A DNA stretch of 64,000 bases, from assembly GCA_958296295.1 (NCBI GenBank), contig OY282460.1:744001-808000 (forward strand), written 5' to 3'. Of the stretch, positions 34,451 to 43,794 are shown in pieces. A program made the translations under genes and the position numbers. The notes beneath the pieces are model-generated. The model saw nothing but the letters and a program-made list of their open reading frames with translations, was not told the origin of the DNA and did not search any database. Numbering within the stretch: position 1 is the first letter of the stretch; each line of letters opens with the position of its first letter. The stretch comes from an uncultured Pseudomonadales bacterium (GTDB taxonomy: Bacteria > Pseudomonadota > Gammaproteobacteria > Pseudomonadales > Azotimanducaceae).

Positions 34451-36679
34451 TCACTCCATCGGCTGGAGGTTCGCGTAGGCCAGCATGAGCCACTTCGTGC
34501 CGCGCGAGCGGAAACGCACCTGCACGCGGGTGCGCTCGCCCTGGCCGTCCGCGTGCAGGATCACGCCCTCGCCGAATGTGGCGTGGCGAACGTTCTGGCC
34601 GATTCGCAAACCTTCGGCGGGATTGGTTTCGACGGCTGCGCCGTTGTTTCGTCTCGGGCGGAAAGGCCGCGAGACGCTGCCGCCCAGGCGCACCTCTTCC
34701 ACGCAGTCGCGGGGCATTTCCTCCAGGAACCGGGAAGGCCAGCTTGTGGTTTGCGCGCCGTACAGCCGCCGCGTTTCGGCGTGCGTCAAATAAAGCTCGC
34801 GCATCGCCCGGGTGATGCCGACGTAGGCTAGCCGGCGCTCCTCTTCCAAGCGGCCGGGTTCCTCCACGGATCGGCGGTTCGGGAAGAGGCCCTCCTCCAT
34901 GCCGGCGATGAACACCAGCGGAAACTCCAAGCCCTTTGCGGAATGCAATGTCATCATCTGCACGGCGGGGCCACCGCTTTGGTAGTCTCCGCTCTCGAGT
35001 GCGGCCTGATCCAGAAACTCCTGCAATTCCGAGGTGTTCTCGTCGGTTTCCCCGGCATCGTTCGCAAGCATCCCAAAAGCCAACTCGCCCCGCCCGAACT
35101 CGCTGCAGGCGTTCACCAGCTCTTCCAGGTTCTCTTTGCGAGCTATGCCACGCTCGCCGCCTTCACGCATGTGGTACTCCACAAGACCGCTGCTCTCGAT
35201 GCAATGGGCGGCGATTTGCCGCAGGCCGCAACCGTCCACGGCGGCGGCCATGTCGTCCACCAGCTTGAGGAATGCCGCCACGGCCGCGGCGGCGCGGCCG
35301 GCCAAGACGCCCTCGGCGATGCCTTCCTTGCACGCTTGCCACATGGAAACGCCGCGCTGGCGGGCGATTGCCCGGATGGCCTCCACCGTCTTGCCGCCGA
35401 TGCCGCGCGGCGGCGTGTTCGCCACGCGCTCGAACGCCACGTCCGCGTGGCGCTGTCCAACCAGCCGCATGTAGCCGAGGGCGTTGCGTATCTCCGCCCG
35501 TTCGTAAAAGCGCACGCCGCCGTGGATGCGGTACGGAATGTCCAATCGCAGCAGAGCCTCTTCGATCACCCGGGATTGCGCGTTGGATCGGTACAGCACC
35601 GCGATTTCCGAATGGTCGCCGCCGCGGTCCACCCATTGCTGGGCCCGCTCGGCGACAAAACGCGCCTCGTCCAAGTCGTTGTAGCCGGAGTACACCTTGA
35701 TCGGATCGCCATCCTTCGCGTCTGTCCAGAGGTTCTTGCCGAGCCGTTCCTGGTTCCGGTCGATAAGCGCGTTGGCGGCCCGCAGGATATGGCCCGTGGA
35801 GCGGTAGTTCTGTTCCAAGCGAACGACGCCCACGTCTTGGAAATGGCTTTGGAAACGGTGGATGTTCTCGATCTTGGCGCCGCGCCACCCGTAAATGGCT
35901 TGATCGTCGTCGCCCACGGCCCAGACCGTGGCGGCCGGCGCGGAAACCGATGGCCGGGAGGCGCCGGCCAACAGCCGCAGCCAATCGTACTGAATGCGGT
36001 TGGTGTCTTGGAACTCGTCCACCAACAGGTGCCGGAAACGCCCCCGGTAGTGTTCCAGCAGGTCCGCGCGTTCCAGCCACAACTCGTGGCTGCGCAGCAG
36101 AAGTTCGGCGAAATCCACCAAACCGCCTTGTCCGCAGAGGGCTTCGTAAGCGGTGTACACCTTGGCGTGGGTGGACGCGAACAGGTCGTCGCCGCGGGCG
36201 CGCACGTCCTTGGCGCGACGGCCCTCGTCCTTTTGCGCGTTGATGAACCACACCGCTTGGCGGGCCGGCCACTTTTGCTCGTCCAACTCCAACTCGCGCA
36301 TTACCCGTTTCACCAAGCGAAGTTGATCGTCCGCGTCCAGGATCTGGAAATTGCGGGGCAGTCCGGCGTCTTGCCAATGCATGCGCAACAGCCGATGCGC
36401 GATGCCGTGAAACGTGCCCACCCACATCGCCCGCGCCGGGCCCTCGAGCAGCCGTTCCACGCGCCCGCGCATTTCTCCCGCCGCCTTGTTCGTGAACGTG
36501 ACCGCGAGAACGCCGCTCGGCGGCACCCGCTCCACCTCCACGAGCCAAGCGATGCGATGCACCAGCACGCGGGTCTTGCCGCTGCCGGCGCCGGCCACCA
36601 CCAAGAGGTTGCCGAGCGGCGCGGTGACGGCTTGGCGCTGCCGGTCGTTCAAGCCCTCCATAATGTGCGTCACATCCAC
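34451..36679 (-). CDS. uvrD: DNA helicase II
   Basis: The 742-residue protein has all superfamily 1A motifs: G-A-G-S-G-K-T (I), G-T-F-H (Ib region), D-E-F-Q-D-T-N (II), G-D-D-D-Q-A-I-Y-G-W-R-G-A (III), L-E-Q-N-Y-R-S-T (IV), T-L-H-S-A-K-G-L-E-F (V) and Y-V-G-I-T-R-A (VI). The C-terminal ~60 residues form the Tudor-like module (G-Q-N-V-R-H-A-T-F-G-E-G) that binds RNA polymerase in UvrD. The start is placed at a GTG giving M-D-V-T-H-I-M-E-G-L-N-D, matching related UvrDs. It unwinds DNA in excision and mismatch repair. Confidence 0.95.
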   Translation of the reverse strand: MDVTHIMEGLNDRQRQAVTAPLGNLLVVAGAGSGKTRVLVHRIAWLVEVERVPPSGVLAVTFTNKAAGEMRGRVERLLEGPARAMWVGTFHGIAHRLLRMHWQDAGLPRNFQILDADDQLRLVKRVMRELELDEQKWPARQAVWFINAQKDEGRRAKDVRARGDDLFASTHAKVYTAYEALCGQGGLVDFAELLLRSHELWLERADLLEHYRGRFRHLLVDEFQDTNRIQYDWLRLLAGASRPSVSAPAATVWAVGDDDQAIYGWRGAKIENIHRFQSHFQDVGVVRLEQNYRSTGHILRAANALIDRNQERLGKNLWTDAKDGDPIKVYSGYNDLDEARFVAERAQQWVDRGGDHSEIAVLYRSNAQSRVIEEALLRLDIPYRIHGGVRFYERAEIRNALGYMRLVGQRHADVAFERVANTPPRGIGGKTVEAIRAIARQRGVSMWQACKEGIAEGVLAGRAAAAVAAFLKLVDDMAAAVDGCGLRQIAAHCIESSGLVEYHMREGGERGIARKENLEELVNACSEFGRGELAFGMLANDAGETDENTSELQEFLDQAALESGDYQSGGPAVQMMTLHSAKGLEFPLVFIAGMEEGLFPNRRSVEEPGRLEEERRLAYVGITRAMRELYLTHAETRRLYGAQTTSWPSRFLEEMPRDCVEEVRLGGSVSRPFRPRRNNGAAVETNPAEGLRIGQNVRHATFGEGVILHADGQGERTRVQVRFRSRGTKWLMLAYANLQPME

Positions 36680-36806
36680 GGGCGCTTGTCTCGTGCTGTC
36701 ACTGTTCGTTGATCCGCCTGCGGCCCGGCCGCTCCTTGGCCGCGATGTTTCCTGTACAAGTTGCCAGTATAGCCGCAATGTCGGCAAAAGCCGCGCGGCT
36801 TCGCGA

Positions 36807-38444
36807 TCACGCCTCGCCTCTCGCCTCCACGACGATCAGGTCCAGAATGTCCATACTGGTAACCACGCCGACGAGCTCTTCCGAATCTTCAGCCACCACG
36901 GGCATCGCGGTCACGGCGTTGTCCGTCATCCGTTGCAAGGCGTCTTCCACCGGTTCGGCTGGCCAAGCCCGCGGCGTGTCCCGGCGCAGGACGTCGCGCA
37001 ACGGCGTATGCGCCCAGCGCGGTTTCGGCAGATAACGCAGCATTCGCAAGGAGACGATTCCGGCCAAGCGGCCGTCGGCAGTGACAACGTAATCCTCCTG
37101 ATCCGAGACGATCCAGCGGTTGGCGAACTCCCGCACGGAGATATCCGCGTCCGGGAACCGCCGTGTGCGGTCGACGATGCTCTCCACCGTGGCGCCGTCC
37201 AGCGCGAATCGCGCCAAGGCGGGCGTCACCGCAAGTTCGCTCGGTTCGTCCGCGGCGGTGGCGCGCCTCCCGGCCCGGCGCACGGCGTAGCCGAGCGCGT
37301 AGGGCGTCACCAGAATGTAGCCGAACATGATCAGCACGAGGAGTGAAAACACGTCCTCCTCGATGACGCCGCTGTCCAGCAAGATGAGCAGCAGCGCGAT
37401 TTCGGCCACGCCTTTGGCCATGAGGCCGGTGGAGAGCGCCAAACGGCTCCCCAGCCGCGCCAGATGCGCACCCACCGCGGCTCCGGCGAACTTGCCCAAG
37501 AGCGGCACCAGCACCACCGCGGTGATGGTCCAAACCGGAAGGTCGACAAACGACCAGTTGAAATGCAGTCCCGCGGAAGCGAAGAACAGCGGCACGAAGA
37601 GCCCTTCGCCAACGCTATGGAACCCGGGCACGATCTCGCGTCGCACCTGATGCGGCAAGCCGGAAAGAGACGCGCCGAACAGCAGGGCGCCGAGCGAACC
37701 GTGCAAGCCGATGCGCTCCGCCGCCATCACCATGAGGAAGAGGCCCCCCAGCACGAGCCCCAAGGACAATTGCGAGACGGGCAGAAAGCGCTGCAAAAAC
37801 ACGATCAAGTGCGGCACCACCCGTTTGGAGAGCACCCAAGTGACCACGGTGAACGCGACGATCTGCCCCGCCAACACGCCCAACTCGAGCGCCGCATGCT
37901 GGTGAAACGGCTCGCCGATGGTGAAGCCCACCACCAGCAGCACGATCAACTCGGCGATAAGGACTATGGCGAATATCTCCATTCCCAGACGCAGCCGCAG
38001 CTGTCCGTTGTCGCAAAGCACCTTGGCGACCATGCCGAGGCTCGACAAGGCGAAGACCCCGGCCAACGCCAGCGAGCCGCCGAGATCCTTCGGGCCGAGA
38101 TTGAAGTCGAAGAAGACATCGGTGGTCACGGCCAACGCCGAGAGAATGGACACCACGACGCAGGCGATGGCCGCGAGGAAAAACCGGCCGCGCAACGTCG
38201 CCATGAAGCCGGAGATGTCGACTTCGTCCAAGCCGATGAGAAAGAAGAAAATGAAAATGCCGATGCCGAGCAGCGTGTCGAGATCGCCGCCGGTGTCAAC
38301 CAGGCCGGTGGCCGGGCCGAGAATCACGCCGGTGAGCGTGTAGGCGATGATGGAGTTGACGCCGACGCGGCTGAGCACGGCTTCGGCGAGTTTGGCCACC
38401 ACGATCAGCAGCCCCACTTGGAAAACCGTTTCCTCGAATGTCAC
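36807..38444 (-). CDS. CPA2-type cation:proton antiporter with C-terminal CBS domains
   Basis: The 545-residue protein has about 12 transmembrane helices (residues 1-385) of the Na+/H+ exchanger fold, with F-F-F-L-I-G-L-D-E-V-D-I and S-L-G-A-L-L-F-G-A-S-L-S typical of CPA2 KefB-like proteins. A cytoplasmic tail with two CBS motifs (about 420-540) follows, probably an adenine-nucleotide-responsive regulator. CBS replaces the TrkA-N domain of KefB/KefC. The start at the GTG at 38444 follows GGGGGA; a TTG two codons upstream is an alternative. Confidence 0.88.
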   Translation of the reverse strand: MTFEETVFQVGLLIVVAKLAEAVLSRVGVNSIIAYTLTGVILGPATGLVDTGGDLDTLLGIGIFIFFFLIGLDEVDISGFMATLRGRFFLAAIACVVVSILSALAVTTDVFFDFNLGPKDLGGSLALAGVFALSSLGMVAKVLCDNGQLRLRLGMEIFAIVLIAELIVLLVVGFTIGEPFHQHAALELGVLAGQIVAFTVVTWVLSKRVVPHLIVFLQRFLPVSQLSLGLVLGGLFLMVMAAERIGLHGSLGALLFGASLSGLPHQVRREIVPGFHSVGEGLFVPLFFASAGLHFNWSFVDLPVWTITAVVLVPLLGKFAGAAVGAHLARLGSRLALSTGLMAKGVAEIALLLILLDSGVIEEDVFSLLVLIMFGYILVTPYALGYAVRRAGRRATAADEPSELAVTPALARFALDGATVESIVDRTRRFPDADISVREFANRWIVSDQEDYVVTADGRLAGIVSLRMLRYLPKPRWAHTPLRDVLRRDTPRAWPAEPVEDALQRMTDNAVTAMPVVAEDSEELVGVVTSMDILDLIVVEARGEA

Positions 38445-38509
38445 GCCCAATCCCCCAAGGTCCGCGGCGCGCGGCTACATTGACGCACGCTGAACTGCCG
38501 CAGCCGCCA

Positions 38510-40345
38510 TCACTCGACGGTTACCGACTTCGCCAGATTGCGCGGCTGATCCACGTCCGTGCCTTTGTGTACCGCGGTGTGGTAGGCAAGCAACTGCAAC
38601 GGCACGGTGTACACCACGGGCGCGAGCAAATCGTGCGTCTTCGGCACCTCCACCACCGTCACGCCGTCTTCTTCGGCGATGCCGGCGTCCGCGTCCGCGA
38701 ACACGAACAGCTCGCCGCCCCGGGCGCGCACCTCTTCGAGGTTGGAGCGCACCTTGCGCGCCAGCTCGTCGCCGGGCGCGACGGCCACGATCGGCATGTC
38801 CTCGTCCACGAGGGCGAGAGGGCCGTGTTTCAGTTCTCCCGCCGGGTAGCCTTCAGCATGGATGTAGGAGAGCTCCTTGAGTTTCAACGCGCCCTCCAAG
38901 GCCACCGGATAGTGCAGGCCGCGGCCTAGGAAGAGCGCGTGATGACGATGGATGAAGCGTGCGGCCAAGCGGCGGATGCGGCGGTTGAGGCCCAAGGTCT
39001 CCTCCACGACGGCCGGCAAGTCGCGCAGCGCCGCCACCAGTTCGCGTTCCTTTTCCGCGCCGAGGCCGCGGCGTCTTGCGAGCAGGATGGCGAGCATCAT
39101 CAACACCGCGAGCTGGGTGGTGAAAGCCTTGGTGGAAGCCACGCAGATCTCGGTGCCGGCCTCCGTGATCATGGCCAGCTCCGATTCGCGCACTTGGGTG
39201 CTGGTGGGAACGTTGCAAACCGTGGCGGTGTGCGCGAAGCCGGCGGCTTTGGCGATGTCGTGGGCGGCCAGGGTGTCTGCGGTTTCGCCGGACTGGGTGA
39301 TGGTCAGGAACAGTCCCCCCACCGGCGTGACGAAATTGCGGTAGCGGAACTCGGACGCGATCTCCACGGTGCAGGGGATGCCGGCGAGTTCCTCGATCCA
39401 GTTTCTGGCGACGCAGCCGGCGTAGTAGGCGGTGCCGCAAGCGGCGATGGTGACGGCGCGCGTGTCGTCCAGCACTTGCCGAGCGTTGATGCCAAACGCC
39501 TGCTCCAGCACCCGGGTTCGGCCCAAGCGCCCATCAAGGGTGGCGCGAAGGGCGCGCGGCTGTTCGTGGACCTCCTTCTCCATGTAGTGGCGGTACTCGC
39601 CCTTGTCGGTCGCGTCGGCGGTGGACTCCACGCGCACCGTAGCCCGCACCACGGCGCGGTTCTCGGCATTCCACACCGCGATGCTCGATGGCGTGATGTC
39701 CACCAGGTCGCCTTGCTCCAAGTAGATGAAGCGATCCGTCACCGGGCGCAGGGCCAGCGCGTCCGAGGCGATGAAGTTCTCGCCGATGCCCACGCCCACC
39801 ACGAGCGGGCCGCCGGCGCGGGCGGCGACGATGCGCTCCGGCTGGTCCTTGCAGATCACGCCGAGCGCGTAAGCGCCTTCTAGGCGTCGCACGGCTTTGG
39901 CCACCGCCTCGAGCAGGTCGGCTTCCTCGCCAAGCGCCATTTCGACCAGATGGGCGACCACTTCGGTATCCGTCCGGGATTCGAACCGATAGCCGGCTTC
40001 GGCCAACTCGGCGCGCAACTCGTCGTGGTTTTCGATGATGCCGTTGTGGACAAGGCAAACGCGCCCGCGCGACATGTGCGGGTGGGCGTTTTCCACCGCC
40101 GGCGCGCCATGCGTGGCCCAGCGGGTGTGGGCGATTCCGGTGACGCCGTGGAGCGGCGCTTCGCGCAGGCTGTCGGCCAGTTCCCGCACCCGGCCAAGGG
40201 TGCGGCGGCGGTGGATGTCCGCGGTGCCGTTCGCCGCCACGGCGATGCCGGCCGAGTCGTAGCCCCGGTATTCCAGCCGTTGCAACCCTTCGAGCAGAAT
40301 GGCGGGCACGTCCCGTTTGGCCACCGCTCCAACGATTCCGCACAT
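38510..40345 (-). CDS. glmS: Glutamine-fructose-6-phosphate aminotransferase (isomerizing)
   Basis: The 611-residue protein (609 in E. coli) starts M-C-G-I-V-G-A-V; the cysteine becomes the N-terminal nucleophile, which decides the ATG at 40345 over the in-frame TTG nine bases earlier. GGGAGG (complement of 40355-40360) lies 9 nt upstream. The glutaminase domain carries T-R-W-A-T-H-G and G-I-I-E-N-H, two SIS domains follow (T-Q-S-G-E-T-A-D-T), and it ends L-A-K-S-V-T-V-E. It makes glucosamine-6-phosphate. It follows glmU by 5 bp. Confidence 0.97.
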   Translation of the reverse strand: MCGIVGAVAKRDVPAILLEGLQRLEYRGYDSAGIAVAANGTADIHRRRTLGRVRELADSLREAPLHGVTGIAHTRWATHGAPAVENAHPHMSRGRVCLVHNGIIENHDELRAELAEAGYRFESRTDTEVVAHLVEMALGEEADLLEAVAKAVRRLEGAYALGVICKDQPERIVAARAGGPLVVGVGIGENFIASDALALRPVTDRFIYLEQGDLVDITPSSIAVWNAENRAVVRATVRVESTADATDKGEYRHYMEKEVHEQPRALRATLDGRLGRTRVLEQAFGINARQVLDDTRAVTIAACGTAYYAGCVARNWIEELAGIPCTVEIASEFRYRNFVTPVGGLFLTITQSGETADTLAAHDIAKAAGFAHTATVCNVPTSTQVRESELAMITEAGTEICVASTKAFTTQLAVLMMLAILLARRRGLGAEKERELVAALRDLPAVVEETLGLNRRIRRLAARFIHRHHALFLGRGLHYPVALEGALKLKELSYIHAEGYPAGELKHGPLALVDEDMPIVAVAPGDELARKVRSNLEEVRARGGELFVFADADAGIAEEDGVTVVEVPKTHDLLAPVVYTVPLQLLAYHTAVHKGTDVDQPRNLAKSVTVE

Positions 40346-40350
40346 TGCGG

Positions 40351-41736
40351 TCAACCTCCCTTGCGGCGTTTGGCCGGTGGCGTCCAGCCTTGGATGTTGC
40401 GCTGCCGGCCTCGGCTTATGGCGAGTTCGGCGCGGCCAACCGCGCTGGTGATGGTGGAACCCGCCCCCACATAGGCTTCGTCCTCAAGGGTCAGGGGCGC
40501 GACCAGCGTGGCGTTGGTGCCGACGAAGACGCCATCGCCGATCTCGGTGCGGTGCTTGGCCACGCCGTCGTAGTTGCAGGTGATCGCGCCGGCGCCGATG
40601 TTGCTCTCGGCGCCCACCGAAGCGTCGCCGAGATAGGCCAGGTGGTTGGCCTTCGCGCCATCGCCGAGCCGGGCCTTCTTGGTCTCCACGAAGTTGCCGA
40701 CATGCACGCCCACTCCTAGGTCGGTGCCCGGCCGCAAGCGCGCGAACGGGCCGATCCGGCAACCGCTGGCCACGCGCGCGCCGTGGATGCAGCACATCGG
40801 CAACACTTCCACGTCGTTGCCCAACACGGTGTCCGCGACGACGCAGTTGGCGCCGATCCGCACGCCATCGCCCAGCGTCACCTCGCCTTCGAGCACCACG
40901 CCCACGTCGATGACGCAGTCGCGCCCGGCATGCACGGCGCCGCGAATGTCCAGCCGCGCCGGGTCCAACACGGTGACGCCGGCCGCAGCCAGCGCCTCGG
41001 CTTGGCGCCGCTGGTAATGGCGCTCCAAGTGCGCCAGCTGGATGCGATCGTTGACGCCCAGCGCCTCCTCGGGTTCCTCGGCGCGCACGGCCTCGATCGC
41101 CAGACCGCGCGCGGTCGCCAAGGACGCCACATCGGTGAGGTAGTACTCGCCTTGCGCGTTGTCCGGCGTCACCGCTCGCAGCAGTTCGCCGAGAAGTCCG
41201 CTGGGCGCGGCGAGCATTCCAGAGTTCACTTCGGCGATGGCCAACTGATCCGGGCTTGCGTCTTTCTCTTCGACGATGCCCACAACCCGCTCGCCATCAC
41301 GCAGAATCCTCGCGCCGAGACCATCCGGCTGTGGCACCTGGGCCGACACCAGGGCCAGGCCCCGCCGCCCCCGGTCAACGCATTTGGCCAGCGTGGGCTC
41401 TCGCACGAGGGGCACGTCGGCAAGCAGCACGAGCACGGTGGCGGATGCCGACACTTGGGGCAACGCTTGCGCCACGGCGTGGCCGGTACCGAGGCGCGGC
41501 GCCTGCAACACCCAGGAAAGATCGCGCCGATCGGCGAAGCAAGCCTTCACTTCGCCGGCCTGCTCGCCCACCACGACGTGGATCTTGTCGGGCCCTAGGG
41601 CGGCGGCGGCGTCCAGCACATGGGCGAGCAGAGGTTGGCCGCCTAGGCCGTGCAGCACCTTTGGCAACCGCGACCGCATCCGGGTGCCGGTTCCCGCCGC
41701 GAGGACTATCACCTCCAAGGCGCTTGCGCAGGTCAT
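40351..41736 (-). CDS. glmU: Bifunctional UDP-N-acetylglucosamine pyrophosphorylase / glucosamine-1-phosphate N-acetyltransferase
   Basis: The 461-residue protein has the pyrophosphorylase signature L-A-A-G-T-G-T-R-M-R-S-R-L-P-K-V-L-H in the first 30 residues. A C-terminal left-handed beta-helix (about 255-440) has L-R-P-G-T-D-L-G, N-F-V-E-T-K-K and C-N-Y-D-G. It completes UDP-GlcNAc synthesis for peptidoglycan and lipopolysaccharide. With glmS immediately downstream it forms a conserved operon. Confidence 0.97.
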   Translation of the reverse strand: MTCASALEVIVLAAGTGTRMRSRLPKVLHGLGGQPLLAHVLDAAAALGPDKIHVVVGEQAGEVKACFADRRDLSWVLQAPRLGTGHAVAQALPQVSASATVLVLLADVPLVREPTLAKCVDRGRRGLALVSAQVPQPDGLGARILRDGERVVGIVEEKDASPDQLAIAEVNSGMLAAPSGLLGELLRAVTPDNAQGEYYLTDVASLATARGLAIEAVRAEEPEEALGVNDRIQLAHLERHYQRRQAEALAAAGVTVLDPARLDIRGAVHAGRDCVIDVGVVLEGEVTLGDGVRIGANCVVADTVLGNDVEVLPMCCIHGARVASGCRIGPFARLRPGTDLGVGVHVGNFVETKKARLGDGAKANHLAYLGDASVGAESNIGAGAITCNYDGVAKHRTEIGDGVFVGTNATLVAPLTLEDEAYVGAGSTITSAVGRAELAISRGRQRNIQGWTPPAKRRKGG

Positions 41737-41827
41737 CTGGGGCTTCCGAGCCAGTTGAGCATGGCATTATAGAAGCCCGCGGCGGCCCTCCGTATCGGGG
41801 CCGGTGCTTTTCTCACGGTGCCGAGAG

Positions 41828-41860
41828 CGGCCCGACAGCGGCCCGACGGCGGGCCGACAG
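41828..41860. repeat. Three tandem 11-bp repeats between glmU and galU
   Basis: CGGCCCGACAG (41828), CGGCCCGACGG (41839) and CGGGCCGACAG (41850) are consecutive 11-bp units with one or two changes. They lie directly before the galU ribosome-binding site AAAGGAGG (41863-41870), in its 5' untranslated region. Periodic near-helical-turn spacing could mark protein binding or simple slippage. Confidence 0.75.
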
Positions 41861-41875
41861 CGAAAGGAGGCTTCC

Positions 41876-42772
41876 TTGTCTTTGCCAAGGCCAGCGCAGG
41901 ACGCGCCCATCACCAAGGGAGTAATCGCCGCGGCCGGCAGCGGCACGCGCTTCCTGCCGGCCACGAAATCGATCCCCAAGGAGATGATTCCGCTCATCGA
42001 CCGGCCGATAGTGCAGTACGTCGTCGAAGAGCTTGCGGCCAGCGGCATCCGCGATGTGGTGTTCGTGAGCCGGTGGGACAAGAAGGTGCTGGAGGATCAT
42101 TTCGACCAACACCCCACCCTGGAGGACGCGCTCGCCACGACGGAAAAGCGCCACTACTTGGAGGAGACCCGGCGCGCCGGCGATTTGGTGAACGCGGCGT
42201 ACATTCGCCAACGCGGCCCCTATGGCAACGGCACGCCGGCGCTCAATGCCGGGCGGTTGGTGGGCGACGGGCCGTTCGTGTACGCCTTCGGCGACGACTT
42301 GGTGAGCTCCGCCGTGCCGTTCACGCGCCAGCTCATCGCCCAATACCGCAAGACGCCGGGCGTCATTCTGGGCGCCCAAGAGGTGGCCCCGGAAGAAGTG
42401 CCGAGCTACGGGATGATCGAGACCGATGACCAGCTTCGCGTGACGCGCATCGTGGAGAAACCGGCCCGGTCGGCGATCACGTCCACGCTCGTGGGTTTTG
42501 GACGCTACATCCTTCCATGTGACATCCTCGACATTCTCGGCGAGATTCCCGTCGGCAAGGACGGCGAGCTTTGGCTGATGGACGCCATTGAGGCGTACAT
42601 GCTGCGCGGCGGCCATGTGTACGCCTGCCCGGTGCGCGGCGGCCGTTGGCTCACCACCGGCGATCCCGTGAATTATCTGGAGGCGCTGTTCCACTACGCG
42701 CTGCGCCGGGACGATCTGAAGGACGACGTGCGGCGCATAGTGCGCCGCATCGCCGCGACGTTGGATACTTGA
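41876..42772 (+). CDS. galU: UTP-glucose-1-phosphate uridylyltransferase
   Basis: The 298-residue protein (302 in E. coli) is read from a TTG at 41876 because AAAGGAGG ends 5 nt before it and no upstream residue looks conserved. A-A-G-S-G-T-R-F-L-P-A-T-K-S-I-P-K-E-M is the nucleotide-binding loop, and V-E-K-P and L-T-T-G-D-P-V-N-Y-L-E complete the family pattern. It makes UDP-glucose. It is divergent from glmU, so both arms of nucleotide-sugar supply share one intergenic region. Confidence 0.95.
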   Translation: MSLPRPAQDAPITKGVIAAAGSGTRFLPATKSIPKEMIPLIDRPIVQYVVEELAASGIRDVVFVSRWDKKVLEDHFDQHPTLEDALATTEKRHYLEETRRAGDLVNAAYIRQRGPYGNGTPALNAGRLVGDGPFVYAFGDDLVSSAVPFTRQLIAQYRKTPGVILGAQEVAPEEVPSYGMIETDDQLRVTRIVEKPARSAITSTLVGFGRYILPCDILDILGEIPVGKDGELWLMDAIEAYMLRGGHVYACPVRGGRWLTTGDPVNYLEALFHYALRRDDLKDDVRRIVRRIAATLDT

Positions 42773-42939
42773 AGCGGCGACCCGCGGGGCCGCGGGGTGG
42801 ACGCGGTTTGATGCGCCTAGGCGACGCCCGCTATGTGCGCCACCCCGCCAACGGCGGTGCCGGAGCGTTCGGACGGAGGATGGCGCAGATAGTTTGCCGC
42901 GTGGCGAAATCCTGTTGATCCGCTGCCGGCGCGCAGACT

Positions 42940-43113
42940 GGGCCGCAGCAGCACGTTGGCCAGCAGCAGGAGCTTGCGCATGACGGCGACCAGCGCCACC
43001 TTCGGTGGCTTGCCGCGGCCGATCAGGTCGCGGTACTTGCGGCCGAGATCGGGGTTGTGCCGGGTGGCGGCGACGGCCGCCATGTAGAGCACCGCATCAA
43101 TGAGCACCGCTTG
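42940..43113 (-). pseudogene. C-terminal remnant of an IS110-family transposase
   Basis: The minus-strand translation reads A-V-L-Y-M-A-A-V-A-A-T-R-H-N-P, then G-K-P-P-K-V-A-L-V-A-V-M-R-K-L-L-L-L-A-N-V-L-L-R, the well-known C-terminal end of IS110/IS492 transposases. The DEDD domain and the serine-containing Tnp_20 core are missing, so it is inert. Confidence 0.7.
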
Positions 43114-43237
43114 AGTGGTCAGCAAGTCCGCGTTCGATGGTGTTCCACGTCGAGCAAGGAGTGTCAGCCACCACTGCGCGACTGTTTCGCAATCGTAGAC
43201 ATTACGCTTTCGCACGTCGGTTGGACCGGCCGCGGCC

Positions 43238-43390
43238 GCGGTCGAGTGGCGCGACATCGAAGACGGCGCCGCCGACGAAACGATTCTGCTCACGGTGCGC
43301 ACGAGCAAGACGAACCAAGCCGGCGCGACGAAGAAGGACCTGCGCCTGGTCAAGGGCGGCACCGCACGTACGCATGTGCGGGCAGGCGGG
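43238..43390 (+). pseudogene. Fragment of a tyrosine recombinase/integrase
   Basis: The plus-strand frame reads V-E-W-R-D-I-E-D-G, a 3-residue insert, then L-L-T-V-R-T-S-K-T-N-Q-A-G, resembling the beta-sheet after the first catalytic arginine in phage-type integrases. There is no start, no catalytic H-x-x-R or tyrosine, and similarity fades after about 50 residues. Confidence 0.45.
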
Positions 43391-43596
43391 GTTCGACCGA
43401 CTGCGGATATAGGTAGTCGGCCCTGTTGCGGCGCGGGGCTGTCGCACGCGCCACCGAGGCGTTCAATCTCCGCAGCGAGGGTCCCACGTTCAATAACTGT
43501 CACCCCGCCCGCCCGGTGCTGGCGCACCCCGTTCGCGTTGCAATGTATTGCACATGGTTGCTCGCTTGACGGGCGAAGCGTACCACCTCGATACCG

Positions 43597-43725
43597 CGAT
43601 TTTCGTGGCGCTCGCGCCTTAGAGTGATCGCAATGACGACGCCTCGGCAAACGACCCTCAATGTGCGTCCCAGCGAGCGTGTGGGGGACGTTCTGGATCG
43701 CATACGTCGCGAGGCTTCCAGCGAA
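43597..43725 (+). repeat. Left copy of a ~130-bp direct repeat (5' end of a restriction-helicase gene)
   Basis: This copy aligns with 50241-50375: both contain TTTCGTGGCGC, CGCGCCTTAGA and CCTCGGCAAACGACC, then the codons for V-R-P-S-E-R-V-G-D-V-L-D-R-I-R-R and S-S-E. Here the ATG at 43633 opens M-T-T-P-R-Q-T-T-L-N-V-R-P-S-E-R in frame, and the reading frame ends at a TAG at 43744. Homology stops abruptly after GCGAA in both copies. Confidence 0.85.
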
Positions 43726-43794
43726 TGGAGACACATACCGCGCTAGAGCGGTTCGTGGCCCCCCTAACGGGAAAGTCTGACGTGCACGATCAAA

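Larger units (their letters stand above)
42773..43794. other. Gene graveyard at the left edge of the defence-like island
   Basis: This 1.0-kb stretch has no intact gene. It contains, in order, the last part of an IS110 transposase on the minus strand, a tyrosine-recombinase fragment on the plus strand, and the first ~30 codons of a restriction-helicase gene on the plus strand. The long open frames across it are not homologous to anything over their full length. Confidence 0.6.
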
